Shown: positions 7,472-16,308 of the stretch, one piece after another | Layout: each line of letters opens with the position of its first letter | Position numbering within the stretch: the stretch's first letter is position 1 | Source of the DNA: Chloroflexota bacterium | Lineage (GTDB): Bacteria > Chloroflexota > Dehalococcoidia > Bin125 | Assembly: GCA_026705105.1 (NCBI GenBank) | Contig: JAPPBK010000072.1 | Location: 1-17,424 of the forward strand | Direction: 5' to 3' | Length of the DNA stretch: 17,424 bases | Notes under the pieces: model-generated | What the model was told of the DNA's origin: nothing | The model's input: the letters and a program-made list of their open reading frames with translations, nothing else | Databases searched by the model: none | Translations under genes and position numbers: made by a program

Positions 7472-8244
7472 GGCGTGCCCTCGGCGTTGTAGTAGTAGAG
7501 CTCGCGCAACCCCCAGAGAATCAGGTCCTCGTCCACCACGTCCAGCACCTTCGTCTCTTCGGCGATCCGCGGCGCCCAGCCGCCCGTGGCCACCACCCTG
7601 GCGTTGCCCAGCTCCTGGCGGAAGCGCGCGATGATCCCTTCCACCAGGCCGACGTAACCGAACAGGATGCCGCTCTGCAGCGCCGTCTCGGTGCGGGTGC
7701 CGATCGCCGCCGGGGGACGATCCAGATCGATACGCGCCAAGCGGCTGGCGCGGTCGAACAGCGCCTCGGTCGAGATGCCGATGCCCGGCGAAATCGCCCC
7801 GCCGATGTAGACCCCGGACTCGTTGATCGCGTCGAACACCGTTGCCGTGCCAAAATCGACCACGATCAAGGGCGGCGGACCGTAGCGCGAGACCGCGGCG
7901 ACCGCATCGACGATGCGGTCCGCGCCCAGCTCCTCGGTGTGTTCGATTGCGACTCGCACCGGCTTGCGCATGTGCGGCGAGACCAACAGCGGCTCGGTGC
8001 GCAGGAACCGCCGGCACACTTCCTGGAAGACGGGCGCCAGCGCCGGCACGACCGAGGAGATGATCGCGCCGTCGATCTGTTCGATCCGGATGCCCTCATA
8101 ACGCAACAGGGAGGCAACGAAGATGCCGTACTCGTCGGACAACCGATCGTGGTTCGTGGCCAGCCGCCAGGTGTGGACAATTTTACGATCGTTAAACACG
8201 CCGATCTGGAGGGTCGTGTTGCCGATGTCGATCGCGATCAGCAC
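7468..8244 (-). CDS. coaX: Type III pantothenate kinase
   Basis: CoaX phosphorylates pantothenate, the first committed step of CoA synthesis. The type III enzyme belongs to the ASKHA fold, depends on a monovalent cation and is not inhibited by CoA. The 258-residue product has the normal length. Motifs are the phosphate-binding DIGNTTLQIG (6-15), GADRIVDA (107-114, with Asp 109 as the expected catalytic base), VVDFGTATVFDAI (128-140) and GGAISPGIG (148-156). The frame is open for 50 codons upstream, but the GTG at 8244 fits the family N-terminus and has GAGGAG with 8-nt spacing. It is followed by coaBC with a 4-bp overlap, forming a CoA-synthesis operon. A DnaA-box-like 9-mer lies inside its 5' end. 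It is transcribed away from dnaA. Confidence 0.96.
   Translation of the reverse strand: MLIAIDIGNTTLQIGVFNDRKIVHTWRLATNHDRLSDEYGIFVASLLRYEGIRIEQIDGAIISSVVPALAPVFQEVCRRFLRTEPLLVSPHMRKPVRVAIEHTEELGADRIVDAVAAVSRYGPPPLIVVDFGTATVFDAINESGVYIGGAISPGIGISTEALFDRASRLARIDLDRPPAAIGTRTETALQSGILFGYVGLVEGIIARFRQELGNARVVATGGWAPRIAEETKVLDVVDEDLILWGLRELYYYNAEGTP
8172..8180 (-). promoter_or_regulatory. DnaA-box-like 9-mer inside the coaX 5' end
   Basis: The minus strand reads TTGTCCACA, one mismatch from TTATCCACA and, from memory, the form preferred in GC-rich actinobacterial origins. It lies within coaX about 65 bp from its start, in a locally AT-richer stretch (about 8175-8196). Being coding sequence, it could be coincidence, but it shares orientation with the boxes at 8464 and 10309. 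Confidence 0.35.
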
Positions 8245-8361
8245 GAACCGATCTCCTCGTCGTTCGCTCAGGCGTTGCTGCCGCCTTCGCTGCGCGCATG
8301 TCCGAGCGCGCCGCCGCGCGACTCGGCATCCCGATTTCGTGCATTCTACGCGCCCGACCGT

Positions 8362-8429
8362 ACTTGACACTGATCGCGGTGTCCGGCGCCGCACTGCCTA
8401 CGGCCACTGTCCGCCGGACACTGTCAAGT
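8362..8429. repeat. Interrupted inverted repeat upstream of dnaA
   Basis: The left arm has ACTTGACA (8362-8369), 9 nt, then GTGTCCGG (8379-8386). The right arm has the exact complements joined without a gap: CCGGACAC then TGTCAAGT (8414-8429). Within the right half TGTCCG and CGGACA form a short hairpin, and CACTGTC occurs twice, 14 bp apart (8405 and 8419). Both outer arms contain TTGACA, on opposite strands, but neither has a matching -10 at 16-18 bp. It could be a regulator-binding palindrome or a cruciform element near the origin. Confidence 0.6.
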
Positions 8430-8463
8430 GCCCTGATGTGCGTGGTGGAGAGCTTGGGGAGAA

Positions 8464-8472
8464 TGTGGATGA
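8464..8472 (-). promoter_or_regulatory. DnaA box (one mismatch)
   Basis: The plus strand reads TGTGGATGA, so the minus strand reads TCATCCACA, one mismatch from TTATCCACA. It lies 46 bp upstream of the dnaA -35, a place suited to autoregulation or origin function. Confidence 0.5.
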
Positions 8473-8517
8473 GCGGTCACGTTCGGCGCCCCTCGCGACC
8501 GATTCGGAGCTTCCCTA

Positions 8518-8546
8518 TTGTCACCGCCAGCGGCGATTAGTATGTT
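8518..8546 (+). promoter_or_regulatory. Probable sigma-70-type promoter of dnaA
   Basis: TTGTCA (8518-8523, 5 of 6 to TTGACA) is followed after exactly 17 nt by TATGTT (8541-8546, 4 of 6 to TATAAT). This is the best -35/-10 pair I found in the window. The implied start near 8553 gives a leader of about 92 nt before the dnaA ATG. Confidence 0.6.
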
Positions 8547-8644
8547 CCCTCAAGCGACCCCCGCAAAACGCATCGTATCTGGTCGTTACCCGGTATCTTT
8601 CCCGTCGCGTGAGTGGCGCGCAGTCACCAGGAGGCTCGAACGGC

Positions 8645-10048
8645 ATGGTCACGAGATCAGTTCGCTCGTTCAACGATCCCCACTCCGACCCGCGCGCGAT
8701 CTGGCAGCGCGCGCTCGAACTGCTTCGCAACACCCTGGGCCGCGACACTTTCGACACGTGGTTCTCCGAGACCCACGCGGTCGAGATTCGCGGCGGCGTC
8801 CTGCACGTCGGCGTGCCGACCGTGTTCAAGCTCGAAACCCTGCGCGGGAGCTACTACCCGCACCTCGCCTCCGCCGTCCGCGAGGCCGCCGGGCGGAGCA
8901 TGGAGATCGAACTCCGCGTCGCTCCGCGGCCCGAGCCCGTCGCGCCGGCCTTGAACCTGCCCCCCGGCCAGGGCGCAGACGCCGAGCGAAGCCAACCGAT
9001 CCAACCGGCCCGCAGCCGCCCATCGGTGCATGCCCAATCGACCTTCGACCGATTCGTCGAGGGCGCCTCCAACCAGATCGCGGTCACCGCCGCCCGACGG
9101 GTCGCCTTCCATCCCGGCGAGGACACCAATCCGCTCTTCATCTACGCCAACTCCGGCCTGGGCAAGACGCACCTGCTGCACGCCATCGCACACGTCACCA
9201 TGCAGCGCTACTACACCGTGCTCGTCGACACCGAGTCCTACGTGCGTCAGTTCGTCAACAGCGTCGGCGCCGGCGAGCGGGCCGCCTTCCAGGAAAAGTA
9301 CGAGTCGGCCGAAGTCCTGATCATCGACGACGTGCAGAAGCTGGGCGGCAAGGTCCAGACCCAGGACGAGTTCTACAACGTGTTCAACGCGCTGCATCAA
9401 CGCGACCGCCAGATCGTGATCGCCTCCGACATGCCGCCACGACTGCTGACCGGCCTCGGCGAACGCCTGGTTACAAGGTTCGAGGGCGGGCTGGTGGTCG
9501 AGATCAATCCGCCCGGCCTCGAGTTGCGAATCGCGATTCTGCAGCGCACGTTGGACAACTGGCAGATGGAGATCGACGACGGCACGTTGCTGATGGTCGC
9601 CGAGCGCGGCGGCACCAACGTCCGCGCGCTACTCGGCGCGCTGCAACGCGTGCGCATGTACTCCGAGATGGAGCGCAGCCCGGTTACGCCCGCGATCGTG
9701 ATGAAGGCGCTGGCCGGACTCCCGCACGAGGAGCTGCGCAAGGCGAAGCCGACCGTGGCCGAACTGATCGCAGCCGCAGCCGACATCACCGGCGTCCCGC
9801 CCGAGCTCTTCACCTCGCCGCGCAAAGACCGGCGCACCGCGCGAGCGCGCCAGATCGTGATGTACCTCGCTTGCCGCCACACCGACCTGTCGCTGCACGC
9901 AATCGGCGAGGCGCTGGGCGGCCGCGACCACTCCACCGTTCTGCACGGCCGAGACAAGGTCGAGCGCCTGCTCGCGCAGACCGCCGAAGCCGAGACCCAG
10001 TGGTGGCTACAGCAGATCTCCGAGATCCGCTCTCGCCTGCATCTCTAA
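8645..10048 (+). CDS. dnaA: Chromosomal replication initiator protein DnaA
   Basis: DnaA binds origin boxes and, as an ATP-bound filament, melts the origin and loads the helicase. The 467-residue product has all four domains: domain I (about 17-92, WQRALELLRNTLG, FDTWF), a short Pro-rich linker (93-130), the AAA+ domain (132-360) and DNA-binding domain IV (367-467). In the AAA+ domain Walker A reads ANSGLGKT (168-175), where Ala replaces the usual first Gly. Walker B is VLIIDD (224-229), sensor 1 IASD (259-262), the Arg finger lies in RLVTRF (274-279), and sensor 2 is NVRALLGAL (325-333). The box-reading signature GRDHSTVLHG (426-435) is intact. The ATG at 8645 has AGGAGG 10 nt upstream. The open frame reaches further upstream but without family sequence. 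It is followed by obgE rather than dnaN. Confidence 0.97.
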   Translation: MVTRSVRSFNDPHSDPRAIWQRALELLRNTLGRDTFDTWFSETHAVEIRGGVLHVGVPTVFKLETLRGSYYPHLASAVREAAGRSMEIELRVAPRPEPVAPALNLPPGQGADAERSQPIQPARSRPSVHAQSTFDRFVEGASNQIAVTAARRVAFHPGEDTNPLFIYANSGLGKTHLLHAIAHVTMQRYYTVLVDTESYVRQFVNSVGAGERAAFQEKYESAEVLIIDDVQKLGGKVQTQDEFYNVFNALHQRDRQIVIASDMPPRLLTGLGERLVTRFEGGLVVEINPPGLELRIAILQRTLDNWQMEIDDGTLLMVAERGGTNVRALLGALQRVRMYSEMERSPVTPAIVMKALAGLPHEELRKAKPTVAELIAAAADITGVPPELFTSPRKDRRTARARQIVMYLACRHTDLSLHAIGEALGGRDHSTVLHGRDKVERLLAQTAEAETQWWLQQISEIRSRLHL

Positions 10049-10326
10049 ACAGGCAATCGCCGCTCCATCCACGCGCCGCACGCCCAGGGCGGCCTCGCCC
10101 GGATTTCGTCCACGGCGCGTCCACCAACCGTCCAGCCGCAGCGGCCGCCGCTCCACGACCGACCAACGGCCGCGCATCGCTCATCGTGTGCCAGGGGCGG
10201 GATGTGGCCGCTTCTTCCCCAACGCCCAGAGCACAGACAACAACGTCAGCAGATATCCCTTACCTATGATCCAACACCTGACCACTGATCCGGAGCGGCT
10301 GCCGAGACTGTGGATAAACTCGTCTC
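10049..10326. other. dnaA-obgE intergenic region, candidate oriC
   Basis: This 278-bp non-coding gap has no recognisable gene. The pentamer TCCAC, the core of a DnaA box, occurs four times in one orientation (10068, 10109, 10120 and 10152), more than expected by chance for this length, although the flanks fit the full box poorly. A perfect DnaA box stands at 10309-10317 next to obgE. The stretch 10241-10320 is richer in A/T than its surroundings. An origin could lie here or in the gap upstream of dnaA; the sequence alone does not decide. Confidence 0.45.
10309..10317 (-). promoter_or_regulatory. Perfect DnaA box overlapping the obgE start region
   Basis: The plus strand reads TGTGGATAA, so the minus strand carries the exact consensus TTATCCACA. 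It ends 9 bp before the obgE ATG and overlaps the only -10-like sequence there (TAAACT, 10315-10320), so bound DnaA would cover that promoter. The motif match is direct; the regulatory role is inferred. Confidence 0.75.
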
Positions 10327-11601
10327 ATGATCGATGCGGTCGAGATCGACGTAGAGGCGGGCTCCGGCGGCCGCGGCGCCGTGTCGTTTCGGCGTGAGAA
10401 GTTCGTGCCTCGCGGCGGACCGGACGGCGGCCGCGGCGGCCGCGGCGGCGACGTCGTGGTGATCGCAAACAGTCAGCTCAACACGCTCAGGCGCTACCGT
10501 CGGCAGCGCCGTTTTCGAGCGGAATCGGGCGCCAACGGCGGCACCAACCAGCGGCGCGGCCGCAGCGGTTCAAGCCTGCTGCTGGAGCTGCCCGTCGGCA
10601 CGATCGTGAGCAGCGTTGCCGGGGGCCGGACCGAACAGCTTGTCGACCTGGAGTCCGACGGTCAGTCGCTGGTCGTGGCCTGGGGCGGTCGCGGCGGGCA
10701 CGGCAACATGTACTTCCGCAGCGCCACCAACCAGACGCCGCGCGTGGCCCAGAAGGGCGAACCGGGCGAGCGCCGCCGGCTCAAGTTCGAGCTGCGCGTA
10801 ATCGCCGATGTCGGCATCGTCGGACTGCCCAACGCGGGCAAGTCCTCGCTCCTGCGCTATCTCAGCGCCGCCCGCCCGCGCGTGGCCGACTACCCGTTCA
10901 CGACGCTTGAGCCGCACCTCGGCGTCGTCTCGGTCGGCTGGGACGAGTTCGTCATGGCCGACCTGCCCGGCCTGATCGAGGGCGCGGCCGAGGGCGCGGG
11001 CCTGGGACACGACTTCCTCCGACACACCGAACGCACGCGGGTGCTGGTCCACCTGATCGACGGCTCGCTGGACGATCCGCGCGCGGCCAAGCGCATGGTC
11101 GACCGTGAGCTGGCCGGCTATTCGCCGGAACTCGCCGCCCGTCCGCAGATCGTCGTCGTCAACAAGGCCGACCTCGAGGAGGTGGACGTGCTGCGCGAAG
11201 AGATCGTGGAGGCATTCGACGATCTCGATCATCCGCCGCTGTTCTGTTCCGCCGCGACGGGAGCGGGTACGGATGCGGTCGTCCAGGCATGCGCCGCAGC
11301 GCTGGTCGAGTGGCGTGAAGCGCAGCCGCCGCGAGAAATTGGCGTGCCCGTCGTCCGGCCGAGGCAGGACGGCCGCCGCTTCGAGGTCGAGGAGACATCC
11401 TCCGGCGTCTTCTCCGTGCGCGGCTCCTCGGTTGAGCGCTTCGTCGCCATGATGGAGCTGGACAACGACGAGGCGCTGGCCGAAACCTACCGCTGGCTCG
11501 ACCGCCGCGGCGTCGCCGCGGCATTGCAACGCGCCGGCTGCGCCCCCGGCGACACCGTGAGGATCGGCCGCTCCGCCATCCGCTGGGAGTGGGAGCGATA
11601 G
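10327..11601 (+). CDS. obgE: GTPase Obg/CgtA
   Basis: Obg is an essential GTPase that acts in 50S ribosome assembly and is linked to stress response and replication control. The 424-residue product has the Gly-rich Obg fold (1-160; VEAGSGGRGAVSFRREKFVP, then GGPDGGRGGRGGDV). The G domain follows, with GLPNAGKS (166-173, G1), the switch I Thr pair in FTTLEP (191-196), DLPG (212-215, G3), NKAD (279-282, G4) and CSAATG (307-312, G5). A C-terminal OCT domain (about 350-424) is also present. The ATG at 10327 starts exactly at the family N-terminus and has no Shine-Dalgarno sequence. A TAAACT hexamer ends 6 nt before it, so the transcript may be leaderless. It follows dnaA and precedes nadD, with the obgE-nadD pairing being common. 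Confidence 0.97.
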   Translation: MIDAVEIDVEAGSGGRGAVSFRREKFVPRGGPDGGRGGRGGDVVVIANSQLNTLRRYRRQRRFRAESGANGGTNQRRGRSGSSLLLELPVGTIVSSVAGGRTEQLVDLESDGQSLVVAWGGRGGHGNMYFRSATNQTPRVAQKGEPGERRRLKFELRVIADVGIVGLPNAGKSSLLRYLSAARPRVADYPFTTLEPHLGVVSVGWDEFVMADLPGLIEGAAEGAGLGHDFLRHTERTRVLVHLIDGSLDDPRAAKRMVDRELAGYSPELAARPQIVVVNKADLEEVDVLREEIVEAFDDLDHPPLFCSAATGAGTDAVVQACAAALVEWREAQPPREIGVPVVRPRQDGRRFEVEETSSGVFSVRGSSVERFVAMMELDNDEALAETYRWLDRRGVAAALQRAGCAPGDTVRIGRSAIRWEWER

Positions 11602-11606
11602 CGCCG

Positions 11607-12245
11607 GTGACCGAGCTCTCTGGACTCTCGGATCTACAGTTCGAACCGCACGAGCGGGTCGGGGCCCTGGGCGGCACGTTCGATCCGCTCCACCGCGCCC
11701 ACCTGCATCTCGCCGATGCCGCCGCCCAGGCGCTCGAACTCGACCGGCTGATCCTGATTCCGGCCGGCGACCCCTGGCGCAAGCGCGACCGCGAGGTCAC
11801 GCCGGCAACGCACCGGCTGGCGATGACCCTGGCCGCCGTTCGGGCGCGCCGCGGCGGCCTCGAGGTCTCCGACATTGAGATACGGCGCGACGGGCCGACC
11901 TACACGCTCGACACCGTGCGCGAGCTGCGCGATCGCGGCGCCGGACAACTCTGGTGGATCATGGGCGCCGACGCGGTGCTCGACCTCCAGCACTGGCACA
12001 AACCGAACGAGATACTCACCTGCGCCAGGATCGCCGCCGCCGTCCGCCCGGGCGCCGAACTCGATCGACGCCAACTCGACCGTATCGTGCCCGGTCTCGG
12101 CCGCTGGCTCGATTGGGTGCCGATGCAGCCGATCGAGCTGTCCGCGTCCGAGATTCGCGACCGCATCCGCCGCGGTGAGGACGTCTCCGAAGACGTGCCC
12201 GCCGCCGCGCTGGAGTACATCGGCGAGCATCGCCTGTACGCGTAG
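11607..12245 (+). CDS. nadD: Nicotinate-nucleotide adenylyltransferase
   Basis: NadD transfers AMP from ATP to nicotinate mononucleotide in NAD synthesis. The 212-residue product shows the nucleotidyltransferase fold: GGTFDPLHRAHL (22-33), IPAGDPWRKR (51-60), TYTLDTV (98-104), WWIMGADAVLDLQHWHK (116-132) and the C-terminal SASEIRDRIRRGE (179-191). The HxGH motif reads HRAH (29-32), with Ala for the usual Gly. The GTG at 11607 is preferred, with GGGAG 11 nt upstream. A second GTG at 11589, overlapping obgE by 13 nt, is possible. It is 5 bp from the obgE stop, so the two are co-transcribed. No rsfS, a frequent neighbour, follows. The TAG stop touches a downstream hairpin. Confidence 0.94.
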   Translation: MTELSGLSDLQFEPHERVGALGGTFDPLHRAHLHLADAAAQALELDRLILIPAGDPWRKRDREVTPATHRLAMTLAAVRARRGGLEVSDIEIRRDGPTYTLDTVRELRDRGAGQLWWIMGADAVLDLQHWHKPNEILTCARIAAAVRPGAELDRRQLDRIVPGLGRWLDWVPMQPIELSASEIRDRIRRGEDVSEDVPAAALEYIGEHRLYA

Positions 12246-12266
12246 GGGCGCCCCTTGTGGGCGCCT
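12246..12266. repeat. Hairpin between convergent nadD and methyltransferase-like gene
   Basis: GGCGCCC (12247-12253) pairs perfectly with GGGCGCC (12259-12265) around a CTTGT loop, and G12246 can pair with T12266. It starts immediately after the nadD stop. No strong T-run follows on the plus strand, so a classic intrinsic terminator is not shown. From memory, sequences of the type GTAGGGGCG-CCCTTGTGG-CGCC recur as dispersed repeats in some GC-rich bacteria. Confidence 0.55.
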
Positions 12267-12288
12267 GCAGATACTTTCTCGATCGCGG

Positions 12289-12952
12289 CTAGCTCCGGCC
12301 GATGACCTCCGGCGTGTAGTGCTCCTTGCGAGCCAGCACGGTCAGCCTGGGGCCGGGAGGGAACAGGAACGGTCGCAAGGGCAGCGTCTGCACCCAGGCG
12401 AAGCCCGCGTCGTAGGCGAGCTGCCCAACCTGGCCGAAGTTGCGCAGCGCGGGGTTCCGACCGTTGCGGCTCAGGGCGAGCGACCAGGCCGCGTTGACCG
12501 CGCCGGACCGCGAGGCCGCGATCTCCCACATCACGACCACGCCGTTGTGCGCCAGCACGCGCCACACTTCCTCCAGCGTCAGCACCGCATACTCGTCGTC
12601 CCAGTGGCGCAAGAGGTGCGGAAGGATCGCGAAGTCAATGCAGGCGTCGTCCAGCGGCAGACGGTGGGGCTGGGCCTGGATCGTGTCCACGCCGGCGCGG
12701 TCCAGCGGGCCCTGGTTGCCGTCGATCACGGCGAGCGGCGTCGGCTCGAGACCTGCCGACGCGGCGACCAGGGCCGCCATGCCGACGGCGTCGGGGCCGA
12801 ATACGAGCAGCCGCTCAACGGGCGCCATCGCGGTCAAATCGACGAGCTGCGAGACGGGCGATTCCTGCAACGCCAACCGCGGCTGGTCCCGCCACCACTC
12901 GGCCAGCGCCGGAGGAATCCGGATCGGAGCGCGAGCGCTGGGCGAGTTGGAC

Positions 12953-12981
<29 letters not shown>
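12289..12981 (-). CDS. Class I SAM-dependent methyltransferase-like protein, degenerate motif I
   Basis: The 230-residue product resembles Methyltransf_11-type enzymes: LLVFGPDAVGMAAL (58-71) in the place of motif I, the LPLDDACIDFAILPHLLRHW segment (108-127), then EEVWRVLAHNGVVVMWE (137-153) typical of the post-motif region. Motif I lacks the usual GxGxG, so SAM binding or activity is uncertain. No substrate can be named. The ATG at 12981 overlaps the end of gyrB by 29 nt. No ATG, GTG or TTG occurs in the next 35 or so codons, so the overlapping start is likely. The first 25 residues are Ser/Arg/Pro-rich and look disordered. It lies directly downstream of gyrB on the same strand and is probably co-transcribed. 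It converges with nadD. Confidence 0.75.
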
Positions 12982-15058
<2,077 letters not shown>

Positions 15059-15138
15059 GGCAATGTCCTGAACAGGCGAAGCGCGCCGCGCAAACGCAGT
15101 CAACTCACGGGCGCCGGGGCGGTAGGCTGACTACGTCC

Positions 15139-15147
15139 ACGTTACCA
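15139..15147 (-). promoter_or_regulatory. Putative extended -10 promoter element for gyrB
   Basis: The minus strand reads TGGTAACGT, an extended -10 (TGnTAnnnT) identical to the 9-mer in front of rpsO. The implied start is near 15132, leaving a leader of about 74 nt to the TTG at 15058 (29 nt to the TTG at 15103). No good -35 is visible. Confidence 0.4.
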
Positions 15148-15251
15148 CCGCAGGCACGCTGGGAACACCGGCAGGTCTGCGTGACTTTCAAGGCGAAACA
15201 CTGGCGATACACGCCGGCCGACAGCGGCGGCGCCGGGGAATCGAGGCCTCC

Positions 15252-15761
15252 ATGACGAGCTGGAGAGAGCGGCTTCGGCTGGTCGATCCGTCGGTCGCCC
15301 GCGACGCCTCCCTAGAGAACCTGCCGGACCGAATCGAAGACCTCGCGCCGGTCGCCGTCGTGCGCAACGGGATCAACGACACCTCCGGTCGGGTCTGGGC
15401 GCAAGTCCGCTCGGAGCTCGTCTTCCGTCCCGAGTTCGAGCCGGCCCTGGACGGGCTGGCCGGGTTCTCCCATCTCTTCGTCATCGGCTGGATGGGTGAC
15501 GTAACGGATGAAGGCCGGGCGCTGCTCACATTGCATCCCTCGGGAGGCGCCGACACGCCCGAAGTGGGCGTCTTCGCCACGCGCACCGCGCATCGCCCGA
15601 ACCCGATCTCAATCTCGATCTGCCCGCTCGAGTCGGTCGACGGCCGGATCGCCCGGGTGGTCGGACTGGATCTGGTCAACGGCACCCCAATCCTCGACAT
15701 CAAGCCCTATGTGACCTTCTACGACTCCTTTGACGCCACCATTCCGAAGTGGGCGGAGTAG
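15252..15761 (+). CDS. trmO: tRNA (N6-threonylcarbamoyladenosine37-N6)-methyltransferase TrmO-like (TsaA domain)
   Basis: TrmO methylates t6A at position 37 of certain ANN-decoding tRNAs, using S-adenosylmethionine in an unusual beta-barrel fold. The 169-residue product has the TsaA-type domain from about 31. Its markers are LAPVAVVRNG (31-40), GLAGFSHLFVIGWM (68-81), GVFATRTAHRPNPISIS (106-122, the family signature near 'TRSPhRPNPI') and VNGTPILDIKPYVTFYDS (142-159). Length is typical of short, domain-only members; the C-terminal domain of the E. coli enzyme is absent. The first 30 residues form a charged lead-in. The ATG at 15252 has GAGG with 5-nt spacing. It diverges from gyrB and is followed within 8 bp by the Nudix gene, probably in one operon. 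Some TsaA-domain proteins have other or unknown roles, so the tRNA substrate is inferred. Confidence 0.85.
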   Translation: MTSWRERLRLVDPSVARDASLENLPDRIEDLAPVAVVRNGINDTSGRVWAQVRSELVFRPEFEPALDGLAGFSHLFVIGWMGDVTDEGRALLTLHPSGGADTPEVGVFATRTAHRPNPISISICPLESVDGRIARVVGLDLVNGTPILDIKPYVTFYDSFDATIPKWAE

Positions 15762-15769
15762 CCCAGCTC

Positions 15770-16261
15770 GTGCCCCGGATTCGCAGCAACATCGTCGCCG
15801 TCTACGTCGTGCGTCCGGCCCCGCGCGGAGACAGCATCGAGCTGCTCATGCTCCAGCGGCCCGACAGCCACCGCTTCGCCCGCGCCTGGCAGACCGTCGG
15901 CGGTCACATCGAGGAGCGCCGAGGCGAGACCGCCTGGCAGGCGGCGCTGCGCGAACTGGACGAAGAGACCGCGCTCCCGGTCGAGCGCTGGTTCCGCATC
16001 GATCGACCTGAGACGTTCTACAACCCCGAGAACGACACCATCTATCTCGTGCCCGCCTTCGTCGCCCTCGTCGCCGGCGATGTCGAGCCACTGCTATCCG
16101 ACGAACACCAGGCCTTCCGCTGGCAACGGCCTGAGGACGCCGCGGCAGGCGTCAACTGGGCGGCGATGCGCGACTCGATCCTGTTGGTCGGCGAGGCGTT
16201 CTCCGATCCGCAGCAACTCGGGCTGGGGGTGACGCAATTCGATCCCGAGCGCTTGCGATAG
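15770..16261 (+). CDS. Nudix hydrolase
   Basis: Nudix enzymes cleave nucleoside diphosphates linked to other groups. The 163-residue product has the Nudix fold: strand RIRSNIVAVYVVRP (3-16), LMLQRPDS (27-34), and the Nudix box from GGHIEE (44-49) to RELDEETAL (61-69). The box keeps E53 and RELxEE, but the loop after the first Gly is two residues longer than GX5E, and the final Gly is Ala. WQTVGGHIE (40-48) and FYNPENDTIYLVPAF (83-97) recall the NudB (dihydroneopterin triphosphate/dATP) group, so a (deoxy)nucleoside or pterin triphosphate substrate is possible but unproven. The GTG at 15770 has GGAG 11 nt upstream. The GTG at 15749, which overlaps trmO, is the alternative. It probably shares an operon with trmO. 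Confidence 0.88.
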   Translation: MPRIRSNIVAVYVVRPAPRGDSIELLMLQRPDSHRFARAWQTVGGHIEERRGETAWQAALRELDEETALPVERWFRIDRPETFYNPENDTIYLVPAFVALVAGDVEPLLSDEHQAFRWQRPEDAAAGVNWAAMRDSILLVGEAFSDPQQLGLGVTQFDPERLR

Positions 16262-16308
16262 CGCCCTGCGCGACTGACCGTTGACCGCGGCCGTGCGACG
16301 ATACGGCC

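Larger units (their letters stand above)
8245..8644. other. coaX-dnaA intergenic region, candidate part of oriC and divergent promoter region
   Basis: This 400-bp gap separates divergent coaX and dnaA and is the largest in the window. It holds a long inverted repeat (8362-8429), a one-mismatch DnaA box (8464-8472), a good dnaA promoter (8518-8546) and an AT-richer part around 8510-8610. The dnaA Shine-Dalgarno AGGAGG lies at 8629-8634. An 80-codon open frame at 8298-8540 shows no recognisable protein and is not called. No tRNA or small RNA was recognised. Confidence 0.5.

Noticed and set aside
7472..8017. Upstream extension of the coaBC frame
   Set aside because: It lies inside coaX in another frame and lacks family sequence; the GTG at 7471 with an SD and the 4-bp overlap is the better start.
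8364..8369. Perfect TTGACA as a dnaA -35 box
   Set aside because: There is no -10-like hexamer 16-18 bp downstream; it is better explained as part of the inverted repeat.
8298..8540. 80-codon open frame in the coaX-dnaA gap
   Set aside because: No SD, no recognisable protein, and it overlaps the inverted repeat, DnaA box and dnaA promoter.
8518..10269. 583-codon plus-strand frame overlapping dnaA
   Set aside because: It is an out-of-frame shadow of dnaA, with Arg/Pro-rich sequence and no motifs.
10426..10451. GGCGGCCGC-type tandem repeat
   Set aside because: It encodes the Gly-rich stretch of the Obg fold and is explained by protein constraint and GC-rich codons.
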